Shown here: piece after piece, positions 1 to 12,997 of the stretch
How positions within the stretch are numbered: position 1 is the stretch's first letter
How the letters are laid out: the number at the start of each line of letters is the position of its first letter
Source of the DNA: Apophysomyces variabilis
Taxonomy: Eukaryota > Mucoromycota > Mucoromycetes > Mucorales > Mucoraceae
Direction of reading: 5' to 3'
Length of the DNA stretch: 64,000 nt
Assembly: GCA_002749535.1 (NCBI GenBank)
Contig: MZZL01000396.1
Span: 163,144-227,143 of the forward strand
The notes under the pieces: generated by a model
What the model was told of the DNA's origin: nothing
Seen by the model: only the letters and a program-made list of their open reading frames with translations
The model's database searches: none
Made by a program: the position numbers and the translations under genes

Positions 1-87
1 TCAACCTACATACGCATGCTGAATAAAAAAACCAACATATTTATATATAACAAAAATTGGAATTCCCGAACCTCCTTATTATTGCAG

Positions 88-837
88 TACAGACGCCAGT
101 AGGACCTACACGGAATGATGATGTTGTCCTCCGTTTGCAGTCGCGCATTCGTTCAGAACAGGAAAAGAGTCTCAAACATAGACAATGGTTTGTTGTCGCG
201 AGGTTTAAAAACGAAAACAAAGACCTTTTACTAAGACTTTCATTTTTTCTTTCGGGCCTTCATAGGTATCTTTGTTCCCAGGGACCACCGGAACCTCAAC
301 GTGGAAGAGCAGTCAATGTTCGACCATGCACACGTGTTCAGTTGGGAGGCGATGTTTTCCGATTTATGAAATCGTTAGGTTACAGTTATTCCTTCGAAAT
401 TGTACGAAAAGGCTATTTGTTGGCCTATGAGACACATATCAAAATCACTATTACCCAATTATACAAGGTTTGCTTTTTTTGGGGGGAAGGAAAAACAAAG
501 CATGGAGTTCGAGGAATTGATATTTTATTTCTTTTAGTTGAAAACCAAAGTCGATATCTCATCCGCTGTACCGGTACAAGGGGAAGATTTATGGGTAGTC
601 GAGATTGTGTCCATACCCACAACACAAGAACAAGTGAACCAAATGGCTGAACAACTGGTCAAGTTCAAAGCGTTACTGAACGGGTAAATGAATAACGGGA
701 GGGGGAGAGAGAGATAGAGAATTTGCAAACCCTTTCTCTGCTGAGAAACAAAAGCAAACTTATTTTTCGTTTTTAGGATTGTGGAACTTGAATATGTGGA
801 CACAAGAGCCTTGCAAAACAAGATTCATTACTCCTGA
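88..837 (+). CDS. MED18: Mediator complex subunit 18 (3' part)
   Basis: Med18 is a head-module subunit of the Mediator coactivator in the nucleus. Visible exons are about 88-202, 266-467, 538-683 and 777-837, joined through GT..AG introns of 63, 70 and 93 bp. The spliced product reads ...WFVVARYLCSQGPPEP, resembling the animal Med18 WHLRYLGQPE segment. It continues with FMKSLGYSYSFEIVRKGYL, the conserved Med18 core, and ends LEYVDTRALQNKIHYS. The 5' boundary is uncertain: ttgcag ends at 87, and the first exon or exons lie beyond the window edge or in the first 87 bases. An unspliced reading frame runs through two of the introns and would mis-predict the protein. It converges on the HPPD gene with a gap of about 145 bp. 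Assignment rests on motif recall and is fairly secure. Confidence 0.8.
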
Positions 838-981
838 GTGCAACAGCAATAATAAATAAAAAAAAAACTTTGAACGCACTGCATCTTAAAGAAAACAAAG
901 GAATTGCTTTATTTGTAACAAAATAACCTTAAAGGAATAAAGCTACTTTTCTGTTTCAGCCCGGATGGCCGCGACCAAAGT

Positions 982-2563
<1,582 letters not shown>

Positions 2564-2599
2564 AGTCACTCAGACCAGGCTAGTTTATGTTAAGATAAC

Positions 2600-3571
2600 A
2601 AAAGAAAGATATAATAAGAGGAGGGGGAAAAAGAAGTAGTTTATGTTTTGATGTATATTCCAAGTGGTGGAAGTAATATCAAAAGTGAAAGAGAAATGTG
2701 ATCGTTGCAGCGAGGGAGGGGAATGGAGAGGTCCTTTAAATACCTTTTTTGGCCCCAAGTGGTGTGCCCGCGCGCCTCTGTCTCTCTCTCACTCGCTCTT
2801 ACTCTGCCTGTCTGTCTCTGTGGGTTGTATGTGTGGGGGGCCGTGGGAAATTAAAATTTCCCACGGCTGTCATTCAAACCAATACTTTTCCACGCTTGTT
2901 TAAAATGGAAGAAACACTAAATGACCCGTTCTCTCTCTGTGTGGATAGGAGATCAATGTGGTACATTTTTTAGAAACGTGTACGGTAGAATATAGCACCG
3001 GGTATCACACGCCATTGGTGAATCCCTTCAGTTCGTTTTTATTTTCCCGATTTCCATCCATTCCTTTCCTAATGCATTCCTTCTCGCTCTTATCACCACA
3101 ACTTAAATGGGAATAGGAACGTCTCACAAGCCATGCCGTAACCGAGAAAGACAAAAAAAGAGCGAGAGATAGGATATCTTAAGAGATAAATACAAGAAGA
3201 TACAGACACAGAGAGAGATAGAGTGCTTATATTCATCCCTCCCCCATTTCTCTTCCCTTTTTATCCATGTCTCTACCGCTCTTTCCCCTTGTCTGCTCTT
3301 TTCCTCTCATTGATAAAGAATTCCCGCTTTTTTGATCCGTTTCCCTTATTCCTTTCTTTTCATCTTTTATTATCATGTGTTCATCTCCCCAACGGCGAAG
3401 AGAAAAAAAAAAGAGATAAAAGAAAAAAGAGAGGTTTGTAAGAGGATAAGAATGAAAAAAAAAAGCTTAAAAAAGAAACCATTGTCCCTCTCCGGCCTTT
3501 CGGTTTTCGGCGTTTTCCTTTTTTTTTCTTTTTCTGTCACTTCGTTATCTGGGTTTTATTATTCGTTCGTC
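2600..3571. other. Intergenic region between HPPD and eL33
   Basis: No gene found. The stretch contains the HPPD promoter side and long CT/GA-rich and A-rich low-complexity tracts (for example 2775-2825 and 3180-3450). Reading frames here are compositional and not protein-like. Confidence 0.6.
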
Positions 3572-4210
3572 TTAGATGTTAGATGGGTAAAGCATCTACA
3601 TTTGCATAATTAGACATTAGGCCATCTATCTTTTTTTATGCAACATCACAACTTACAATGCGAACACTGGCACCGAAGGTCTTAGGGGGCAAGTTCTTGC
3701 GGAAACGGGCCTTGACCACACCGTTGGTTCCGTGGGTACGAGCAATGCGACCCCAGATAACGCGAATCTTGGAGCCATTCACCTCACGCTGAGCACGGTA
3801 AACGTAAGCAATGCGCTTGCCAAGGTAGAATTGAGCATCCTTGGTGCTCTGCACACCTTCGACCTGAATGAGCGAAACATTGGGGTTCTGGTTACGCTTA
3901 GCACGTTCGAAGCCCAGGACGCGGCCCTTGCTGTACAGACTATAGATAAAACGATTTGCAAAATCATATTCGACTATTTAGTTGGAAGAGTTCTTTCATG
4001 TTCGTAATAAATCCACAAATTCCATCTGCATGTCGGCTGTATGTATTGCCCCCTGTATATCCGTTTCCTTTTTTTTTTTCTCTCTCTCTCTCTCTTATTC
4101 CCAAATCGTTCGTTGATCAAATCATCATCATCCATATCATCGATCCATCCACACATTGACGCCCTGCAAAATGATGAAATCGGGGATCATCCTTACCGTT
4201 GGTCAGCCAT
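3572..4210 (-). CDS. RPL33: 60S ribosomal protein eL33 (L33/L35Ae)
   Basis: Structural protein of the large ribosomal subunit. Three exons: 4210-4197 (14 nt, encoding MADQ plus part of Arg), 3939-3657 and 3595-3572 (24 nt, encoding MLYPSNI). Spliced, they give 106 residues, against 107 in yeast. Diagnostic segments are [28 protein letters not shown] [29 protein letters not shown] and the C-terminal FGASVRIMLYPSNI. Both terminal exons are tiny, so naive ORF calling yields a wrong N-terminus and a wrong tail (VSCDVA read from the intron). The first intron is 257 bp, long for this window, as is common in ribosomal protein genes. Confidence 0.95.
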
Positions 4211-5190
4211 TGAGTAAGAAAGAAGAAGGAAAAATCCGGGTCATCCGAAAGAAGACCAAGCATAAGGAGGTACACCGGACCGATGGCTCCGGTCCGGGTA
4301 AAGAAGAACCGGAAATCAGACCCAAAACGGTTTTTGCACGTGACTTTGATCTACTTGAATAGAAGCCAATAGAACTGGTTCACGCATTGGCTGGGAATTC
4401 CAGGTGAACTAATTTTTTTTCATTTTGCTCTCATACTATTTTGCGCTGTACTTGACTACACACTTTGCGTAGAGCGCCTTGCCCTCATGAGATTTTCACA
4501 CGTTAGTATTAGCATTTAATCTCTGTAAGAGGCCTACTCTCTGTGCCATTCTTCTCCAGAAGTTTTTCCGGCTCGCTATCTGACTCATTGAACACACAAT
4601 TTATCATCTAGCCTCATAAAAATTAACACTGATTGCTTTGAGCGCTATATTTATAAAATATACTTTGAATTTAGCCACTCAAATAGATAATTATTCTAGA
4701 TAAATGCCGTTTGAAACTGACATATCTATTCACAAGATGATCGTCTTCCGAAGCGCTTAAGAAGTGGTTAAATACATAAATTAAGAATCAAAACCAACTG
4801 TTCGAAAACATCGAACGTTTTTTTCGTTTTTAATATCCCGAAGACAGTAGCTATCTATAAGAGGAGATACTTGAGAAACTCATCGGGTCAGTGTCTTTCG
4901 ATACGCTGCATGCATTTTTTTCTTTTTCATTCTACCTGATTATCGCCAGGTTGACGATGTTATCCAGATAAGGTTTTTATGGGAATGTTTTAAATCGGTA
5001 TAGGCTTGATTGATATTTGTGAGATTCACTCAACTTATGTATTAATGCCTGTTATTTTTACATCGCTTCAAATAATGCTAGTGAATAATATAAACGTAGG
5101 AAAGCTTCTCTGAAATTGATCCCCAAAACAAGCCAAATGAATCAAAATGAAGCTTCAGATGACAACAACGTCAGACAACTTGAAAAGGCG
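4211..5190. other. AT-rich intergenic region upstream of eL33
   Basis: Presumed eL33 promoter and 5' UTR at the left, then AT-rich sequence. I see no conserved coding segment, tRNA or repeat. Confidence 0.5.
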
Positions 5191-5384
5191 TTTTTAAGAA
5201 AGAGGAACGAAAAATAAGTTAAAATTCGGGTTTATTCGAAAAGAGTGACAAACGTTTTCCCCAAATGTCCAACGTTTCTCTTGGGCAAACAAAGATAACT
5301 TTATGCGAGATAAAGTCACTTTGCCAATACATGATGGAATCCTTCCAAGTGTGTAGTGCTCGATGATCATTCTCAAGGCAATAG

Positions 5385-5760
5385 ATGAGGAAGCTTCTAC
5401 AACCAAGCACGGCCTCATCCACCCGTATTTCGCGTACCTTGGAGTACCATGGGCCCTTATTAAGATGGGCTACTCTTAATGCTTTTGGGATGCTAACCCG
5501 GGCTGCTTTCTCCATGATTGTTATCCAACACGATGCTATGCAAGTTTACTCCAAGCTTGCCGTGCCGCATTGAGTCAGTCGATCCTTCTTCTTTGGCTAC
5601 CGATGGCAAACAATGAAGTGTTCGGTGTATCCTATGCGCCTTGGATGGGGCTATGAGGAAGTTCACCCAAACCCATGCCCAAGACAGGGGATCCAACCTC
5701 CTGTCCAGATGGCACGCGATTAGCTGCCTGGCTATGCATCCTTCCCTCCTTATTTTTTTT
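5385..5760 (+). pseudogene. LINE-type reverse transcriptase C-terminal remnant (plus copy)
   Basis: Frame-shifted relic of the C-terminal tail of a non-LTR retrotransposon polyprotein. Switching frames gives LLWLPM, then MRLGWGYEEVHPNPCPRQG, and near the end RWHAISCLAMHPS. These match, in order, DPILWLPM, RLGWLPDGVPKPCPRHP and RRHAIICLDMHRRL in the minus-strand copy next door (5880-6290). The Cys/His spacing with CL.MH recalls the zinc-knuckle end typical of zygomycete LINE reverse transcriptases. No continuous ORF remains and no upstream RT catalytic domain is visible. Confidence 0.45.
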
Positions 5761-5879
5761 TGTTGCAATCGTGCTCGCAAAGCGCATTACTTAGAAAGAA
5801 AACAAAAAGATGTATCTACACATAGGTACACAGAAGTATGGGCGGAGATGCCACCTTATAGTTCGATTCAAGTTGAAAG

Positions 5880-6290
5880 AAATGATAACGGATCTGCAAT
5901 AGATCTTTGCATATAAAGCCGTCGGTGCATATCTAGACAGATAATAGCGTGTCGTCGGGATGGGGTTTGCGTCGGGTGCCTTGGGCATGGTTTGGGAACA
6001 CCATCTGGTAGCCATCCAAGGCGCCATCTTATATAGCGATTTCTTTGCTTGGTGGATCATCGGTAGCCAGAGGATAGGATCAACAGATATTTTTGGACGG
6101 CAACTGGAAAAGACCTTGGAACTCGTATGTTCCAGTCTTTTGTTCACATTTTCCTGCAGGAACCGCCTTTTGATAATCTTGAATTCACCGGATCGGATGT
6201 TTGTTGTATTCGACGTTAGCCATTGCCATAGAGCTGTTTTTGATAGCATGTACCATTGGTGGCCACATGTTTGTCTTATGTGAGATAGCA
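5880..6290 (-). pseudogene. LINE-type reverse transcriptase C-terminal remnant (minus copy)
   Basis: Degenerate tail of a non-LTR retrotransposon reverse transcriptase. One frame reads SVDPILWLPMIHQAKKSLY. A neighbouring frame continues RLGWLPDGVPKPCPRHP, then RRHAIICLDMHRRLYMQRS and IADPLSFL. I know this pattern (W-P...PC..HP...HA..CL..HRRL...DPLSF) from the ends of LINE polyproteins in Mucoromycota. The FADD-bearing catalytic part is absent. It faces the plus-strand copy tail to tail. Confidence 0.55.
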
Positions 6291-6751
6291 GACGGGATAA
6301 TAACTTGTCCGGAGTCAACGGACAAGGATCTGGAAAGGAAACTGGGCTTAGAGGATGCTTAGCATCAATGACAGCCATTCAAATCAATCCAGAATCCAAA
6401 ATTGGGAAGTTGCTCATGAATGTTCGCAATTTATTCCAGGAAAAATCAAGCAACGATTTCCATTATCGTGAATAAGGCACTTAACACTGTGCTGACGAGC
6501 ATGGCAAATGTGACGGCTCCATACATCAATAACGTGAACAAAGAAGTTGCATTGTCCATGTATGATACGTTGTTTGAAAAAAATTAAACTTTCTGAGCAT
6601 CTATTTGCCAAAAAAAAAAAATAGCATGGCAAAAATAAACACCTTTGCATTCACCTTCTTTGATTGTCAAGCAAATGATTTTCTTCTGAACCTCATGGTA
6701 TTAGAAGCCTCACTGATTCTCGTCATCAAGTTATCCTTTTCCAGGAGCCTG

Positions 6752-7932
6752 TTACGTTGTTACTTTACTCTTTACAACTGACCAGAATTGCTCGATTGGA
6801 TTGAGCTCAAGAGAATAAGACCGTAAATAAGCGCAGCGGTAGCCGCGCGATTCTACGTATTTGGCTATGTCCTCTGATGTATGGATAGGAGCATTATCCA
6901 TCACGAAGTTAATGACCTTTCGTATGCGGATACTGGTCCATTTCATCCATTGTGGCTTTTAAAAAGCTCACGTAGTGTCCCATAACCGTTCCATTGCTCC
7001 ACATGTCCAGCGCCATCTCCTTCGCTTCCTCTTTTATGTGGATGGAGGCTGAGGGAGTCTAAGGCTGCATTTGATTAGATTTTCAGCAGATATCGCGCCT
7101 AAGACTGTGTGGTTGTTGTTTGCTCGAGTTTTGGGAACTGTGACCACTGCTGGTGTACCCTTCTTTGACCATGCTCATACTACGTTTCAAATTAATATGG
7201 AAAGCAGATTCATCAAGGAAGACACAATTTCTCGTAAAATCCATGTCTGTTTCTTTATCCCACTTATAAATCTAATCCTAGCGCTCTTGAATTCTTTTCT
7301 TCGTTGTTCCGATCTATATAGGGTTGAAGCTGAGCTTTTTTGAGAGACGAAGTTGCAATGTTCTTTTACAAAATCAAACAAAATACTTTTAGATACTTTT
7401 AAATTGTATAGTATTTGCTTTAACTTCTTCATTACTTCGTCTAGAATGACAGAAGGATTCTCATCAATGCACTTGAGAATAATCCTTTTGTGTTCCTCAT
7501 GGAGAAATACGTGGATGACCAGTATTTATCCGTTTCTCAAAGATACTGTCCGGATCCTCTTTTCGTACTGTTTAACCCATTTTTGTGCTGTGCAAACGTG
7601 AAACCCTAACTGGTTTTGAGCAGCCGCTGCGCTCAAACAACAATTTGAAGAATCTCACTTTGTCCAGATCAGAATAGTGTGTATAATTTCGCTTCATTGA
7701 TGTTTCCCTCATAATAACGTCACCACTTGGGCTTTGCCTCCTTTTCCATCTGCATTGTCTCCATTTCTTTCTCGCTGTCCCGAGGCAGTTGAGCCAAATA
7801 TTGTGTATGAGAGCTCAACGTTTCAAGACGAAACTGCTCCTCATCAACAATGAAATCCATTGGTTCAGGTCGACCATACTCGTCGACAACAGAAACTTTC
7901 CCGTTTTCAAACAAGAATTGAATGTTCATCAT
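6752..7932 (-). pseudogene. Tc1/mariner (IS630-type) DDE transposase, broken
   Basis: Decayed DNA-transposon gene. From the 5' side it shows MMNIQFLFENGKVSVVDEYG (likely start at 7932), an HTH segment AAAQNQLGFHVCTAQKWVKQ, then VFLDESAFHINLKRSM (first catalytic Asp, near 7210). Further on are VMDNAPIHTSEDIAKYVES (second Asp, near 6890) and LNPIEQFWSVVK (catalytic Glu, near 6795). The order and spacing fit the DDE_3 endonuclease of the Tc1/mariner superfamily. An in-frame stop and several frameshifts separate these blocks, so it cannot encode active transposase. I could not find convincing terminal inverted repeats by eye. Confidence 0.8.
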
Positions 7933-8029
7933 CTGTGATTTCTTGTGAAATTGTGAAAAAGAAACAAAACCAAGACGAGCATTTGGTGCGCTCTTATATA
8001 TCCAAAGATGCCAAGACTTGATCAGCAAA

Positions 8030-10826
8030 ACATTCTTGGCAGCAGGAAATCTGATCTGTCAGGGAAGACGAATTTACATTTCGTGCAACAGGAATTTTAT
8101 TCTCCCCAATGGGCGAATTTACTTGCTGGAAAGGAGTGTATTCCCAACTTTTTCAATCTGGAAGCGCCAGGTTTGTTCAGTCCAGCGGTCTCAGTCAATG
8201 GTATCTCGATATGGGTCAAGGTGAATGCGCTATGACAATGGGATATTTGCTTTATTTTTCCAGAGTCCAATCAATTTTCAGAGTTTGGACTAGCGTTTTG
8301 TTTCTTTTTTTCCTTATTTTTGGTTTCTCCGTTCAAGGGCTTTGCAGAGTTGGTGATCAAAAGAAGGAGTAGAAAGCTCTGAGATAATCTATCCATAGTC
8401 CTTCATGAGCATTAGCTCTTACTCTCACATGGAAACCAATAGAATAGATTTGTTTACTGTTTTCTTGGACCAAATCGGTTCTGATCTGGCACTTCTCCCT
8501 TCTCGCACATTAAAAGCGTTTTTGTTTGGAATCAATAAACATACATATGTTTATTCAGGACTTGGCATACCTTCATGTGAGGAGAGAGATAGGTCAATTC
8601 TTGGAAAAATACATGACCCCAAAACATTCTTTCATTCTTTATCGATTAGATAAAGAATCCTGATAGCATGACTGATCAGTGAATGTTCATCACGGGATTC
8701 ACTGGAGTTCTAATATTGTTCCAAGGCGCATGAATGATAACTGCTTATTCTGAAAAATGGTGACCGCAAAAAGAAAACTTGGTATGTTTGAATGCGCCAT
8801 GTCTCCTTCTTCGTTCTATGCGTACATCTAACTAATAGAAGAGGATAAAACAACAACACGGAAAGAAACAGCATATGAATTACTCTTGCCTTACTAGTGC
8901 GTCAGGAGATGGACATTGTAGCAAGTGCGTGCGTGCGTGCGTGTGTGTGTGTGTGAAGAATCACACGAGCCACAGGAAAGGAAGAAATGGAAACAAACGT
9001 AAGTTCTAATGTATCCCAATGATGTTGGTTTGCATAATGAAAGACTGACAGGCAATAAAAAGAAAAATAGAGGAGTCTTCGTCGATAAACAAACAAGGCG
9101 GACAAGAACCTGAAACTGACTTTTGTAGGGGAAAAGTCGGTCTTCGTTTAGTATATGGCAAAGTTTAGATAAGGAAGTATGTGTTGATGCGTGCTTTGGA
9201 ATTAGCGAATGCACACTAAGCTTTATCACGATGGACTTTTATTTAACTGCAAGGCATTGACTTCGAAGTACTTGGCCATTTGGAACGCATGCCCGAAGAT
9301 AAAAAAAGAAAAGTAGTAGTACATTAGTCACTGGTCTATGCGACAAACAATGGGAGGAAAAAATCAGGCCATACTCATTCCGGGCCCCTCTCACTTATGG
9401 GCGTTTGCTCGTTTGTCAAAAAGAAAAAGATCGTTATCCATTACGTTGATACAGGCAGCTTCATCATGTCCTCTATGGAGCTTCTTTTGATATGAAGAGG
9501 ATGTAGAACATAGAAAGCAGAAAAGAAAGACTAGGTGACACCAAGAGTGTCATTTTACCCTTGATGCTACGCTGCGCCTTAGAATAGAACTTTCCGTTTC
9601 CCATTTCCCATCGCATGGAACAATCATCGGCTATATCCACAAAAGTGGAAGATCTTTCGCTCTATCACCTTTCTTCTTCTCACAATGTTCGACAACATAT
9701 GTCCAACCTTCTACTGTTCTCTGCAAAGATGGATTAAAAAGGACATCACTGCCAAATGAGCTTTTTTTTTCACATTTCTATGGTGGTGGGAAAAAAAAAA
9801 GAAGAAAGCTCAAACGCATAGCGCGGATGATAACTTGTGTCCCGATCTGAAACGGTGAATCGCGGGTATTTTTTTCGACAGCAAAACAAAGATGATGACA
9901 TAGATAAGGAAAGGAGACAAACATAAAGAAAAAGATCCTCTTGCTTTTCTTCGCTTCCAAGTTCTAGTGAGTTGAAGTCATCTTCTGTTACTTCTGCGAA
10001 TGTGCCTTTTTTTGTGTGTGTTCCTTGGTTGGTTTCATTTTTTGCTTGTGCTTTCTTTTTTTTTTGCATTGGCAAAGCACTCCATTGGATAACATCGTAT
10101 GGAGTGGGGAAAGGAGGGTAGTACAAAAATGGGAGCGGAATGTGATTTTGTTGGCATGGTTTCACAGTTCCAAAAAAGAAAATAACATCGACCGAACTTG
10201 TGAATCCTGTGTGTGAGGACTACATTATCTGTTGACATGTGGCGTTGCACAGCGAACTGTGACAAAAAAAAAGTTGCGTGTTCAGACGTTTCCCAGCTTC
10301 GGAGCAGATCGGATTGCGAGTTAACTTGACATTTGGGAAATAGAGAAGAAAAGAGTATAATTCTTTTATTTTCTACCATTTTTGTCGTGTTTGCATTTTG
10401 CAGCATTAGGGCATCGGCATTTTAAGCTTATTGGCTGAGCTGATATGATAGAATGGACCAACAGAAAGGGTTGTTTTTTGTGTATGAATCTTACCCAGTC
10501 TCCTTTATCAAACCCATGGTTCGATTATGATTGGACGATAAGATCCGTATCTACAAAGACCTAAGCAGTTTATAGTAATGATGGAGATAAGCAGATCACG
10601 TTGTTTGATTGGATAAATAGGGTTGTTATCGCTAAACCTCGTCCACTTTATCTCTTTCCCTCCCTTTTCTTCCCTTTCCAACTCTTTTTTCTTTTTCCAT
10701 TTCTTTTCCAAACTAATAAGCCAAAAAACCAACCAAAAGGAAAACAAAGAGAGACAATTCTGAAAAATAAAAATCATAACTCCCTAAGAAAGCCTCCTTA
10801 CTTTTCCTAAATAATTCATTATACGA
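8030..10826. other. Intergenic region, no supported gene
   Basis: About 2.8 kb of AT-rich sequence between the transposase relic and the kinase. Short frames at 8008-8372 and 8405-8653 do not resemble a family I can name. A GTGC/GT microsatellite lies at about 8928-8955. The last 300 bp, CT-rich then A-rich, look like kinase promoter and 5' UTR. Confidence 0.5.
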
Positions 10827-12422
10827 ATGTACAGCTTTGCTCACAAGAATACAGACAAAGAAACCGACTCCAGATTTACTTCTTACTTGAACTTCATCCG
10901 ACCTAGCAAGTTGGATGAAGATGGCAAGTCCAAACATTGTGACACTATCCATCCTACCGATCCATTGGGGTTGTCCTACACTACAACATCTACAGCACCC
11001 ACAGACCATGATGGATTCTATTCGGATATCTTTCGTCGTTTGCATTTTCCTCATCTGCGATCCACCTCTACCAAGACTTCTGATGTGAAGAAGGAAGTGA
11101 AAGAAGAGAAGATAGAGAAAAAACAACAGGAAGAAAAACGACAAGAGGAAGAAGAACAGTCCCATGCCACTGTCGCACCCATCATGACAAGGGCAAATAC
11201 AATGCCAACGAGAACAACACCATCAGCAACAACAACAACAACAACGAACGCAATGAATGCTTCTCGCGAGACCTATGCTCATCCTTATAATCGACGTCCT
11301 TCTCATTTACCCTCTCTCTCAACAACCCCTTCCCCTTCCTCTTCAGCTTCTTCTACACCTACCTCGCCTCTTCTCAATGGTGTGCTTCCACCCATTGGCA
11401 TTCCTCGTCGAGACGTACCTCACAATAAGTGTCAATTGACCCGTCGGCGCTCGTCTGTCACCTCTCCTATCCAAGTCAAATCCTGGAGTCACATGAAATC
11501 GCCTGCTGCTTCTTTCTTGGCTAGCTTTGCCTCGCCTCCGGTGCAAGAGCCGGTGGATGAAGAAGATGGGGACGAAATCGATGATTATGTCTTGGACAAA
11601 GTCATTGGCTATGGTGGTTTTTCTGTTGTCCGTCAAGGCTACTGTATTTCCGATGGCCGCAAGGTAGCGGTCAAGGTTATCAAGAAGAACATGATGGACG
11701 AGATGGACCATCAGCGCATCGAGCGCGAGTTAGACATTTGGAAATCGCTGGATCATCCGCATGTCGTCCGTATCCATAAGGTGCTTGAGACGGACTATGC
11801 GATGTATGTCGTGGGCGATTACTGCAGTCGCGGGAATTTGTTGGACTACGTTGCCCAGAAGAAGGCGTTGAGCGAAGCCGAAGCGAAGCGTCTCTTCCGT
11901 GAGCTATGTGAAGGTGTGCAGTATCTTCACGAACATTGCAAGGTCTGTCATAAAGATTTGAAACTGGAAAATATTCTGCTCGATGACGATCTCCATGTGA
12001 AGATCTGCGACTTTGGTCTGGCGGTCTATCAAGAACCGGGAGGGCACCATACTATCCACCGTCCGCATGGTTTCTGCTCAGACGAGGAGGAAGATGAAGA
12101 AATAGTACAAGAACCTGCAGGTGGTTCTCTTGCCTATGCTGCTCCGGAACAAGTGAAATCGGTCACCCCTTTGACGTGTCCCAAGACGGATGTCTGGTCC
12201 CTTGGTGTGATTCTTTATACCCTCGTTGCTGGTCATCTTCCATTTATGGACGGCTATGAATTACGATTGCAGCAAAAGGTCCTCTCGGGTGAGTTTGAGA
12301 TCAAGGACCATTTTTCGGATGCATTGCAAGATCTTTTGAAGCATTGTCTTGATCTCAACCCAGCTTCTCGGTACAGTGTAACGGAGATCCTGAAATCCCC
12401 ATGGCTTTCTTCTTCTTCGTAA
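10827..12422 (+). CDS. Serine/threonine protein kinase with HKD catalytic loop
   Basis: A 531-residue single-exon kinase. Residues 1-250 are low complexity, with a charged K/E-rich stretch (about 85-112) and Ser/Thr/Pro-rich linkers. The kinase domain spans about 252-528: glycine loop IGYGGFSVVRQG, VAVKVIKK (ATP-anchoring Lys near 283), HKDLKLENILL (near 375), DFGLA (near 395), YAAPEQ (near 439) and DVWSLGVILYTLVAGHLPF. These features place it with CAMK/SNF1-like fungal kinases; I cannot name an ortholog. The HRD motif has Lys instead of Arg. The activation segment carries an acidic insertion (DEEEDEE) with a nearby Gly/His-rich run. The ATG at 10827 is preceded by an A-rich leader. Its target is unknown. 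Confidence 0.85.
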   Translation: MYSFAHKNTDKETDSRFTSYLNFIRPSKLDEDGKSKHCDTIHPTDPLGLSYTTTSTAPTDHDGFYSDIFRRLHFPHLRSTSTKTSDVKKEVKEEKIEKKQQEEKRQEEEEQSHATVAPIMTRANTMPTRTTPSATTTTTTNAMNASRETYAHPYNRRPSHLPSLSTTPSPSSSASSTPTSPLLNGVLPPIGIPRRDVPHNKCQLTRRRSSVTSPIQVKSWSHMKSPAASFLASFASPPVQEPVDEEDGDEIDDYVLDKVIGYGGFSVVRQGYCISDGRKVAVKVIKKNMMDEMDHQRIERELDIWKSLDHPHVVRIHKVLETDYAMYVVGDYCSRGNLLDYVAQKKALSEAEAKRLFRELCEGVQYLHEHCKVCHKDLKLENILLDDDLHVKICDFGLAVYQEPGGHHTIHRPHGFCSDEEEDEEIVQEPAGGSLAYAAPEQVKSVTPLTCPKTDVWSLGVILYTLVAGHLPFMDGYELRLQQKVLSGEFEIKDHFSDALQDLLKHCLDLNPASRYSVTEILKSPWLSSSS

Positions 12423-12997
12423 AAAAAAAAGACAGATCTTTCTTGCACAGACAACACACAATGGGATTCCCCTTTTGTTTTCTTCTTTTTTTTTATTCGC
12501 TGTGCGGATAAATTTACCATTCCCCTTCCCCCCCTTCTTTCTCTTTTTGTTTCCTTTTTCTTCTCTCTCTCACACACGCCTTTATTCCGATCGCATATCC
12601 TTCTTATACAAACACACTTTTTCTCTCTCTCTCATATTTGACACGCTTGTTTCTTTTTTTCTTTTATGTATATATACACTAGCACTCGCTTCTTTTTTTT
12701 TCCCTTCTTCTTTCTCAGTAGATATTGGATCATTTCTTTTTTATTATATTTCATGTTAACAAGATCAAAAAAATAAATTCAAAAAATTATTTTAAAATTG
12801 AGGAAAATGGATGATTAGGGAATTAGAGGAAAAAAGGGAATCTCGGGTTTTGTTTGGGCGCCGTTGTTCCTAATAGGCGGAGAATGGTGCCAAATGGAAT
12901 ACGTACTAAAAAAAGGAACCAAAAGAAAAAAGAAAAAGGAAATTGGGTTGCAGCCAAAATGCAGCCTAATACCAATCATCCTCTTTTCTCTCTTTTC
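12423..12997. other. Convergent 3' flank, low complexity
   Basis: 3' UTRs of two convergent genes. Long T/C-rich tracts (12475-12720) and A-rich sequence; no coding signal. Confidence 0.6.

Noticed and set aside
4156..4362. Plus-strand 68-codon frame with many Lys/Glu
   Set aside because: It overlaps eL33 exon 1 and its leader on the opposite strand and has no family resemblance.
8008..8372. Possible reverse-transcriptase zinc-ribbon segment
   Set aside because: Frames read plausibly (FILPNGRIYLLERS), but no Cys/His pattern or order matches the LINE tails nearby.
12254..12577. Minus-strand frame overlapping the kinase 3' end
   Set aside because: Antisense shadow of the kinase and a CT-rich 3' UTR.
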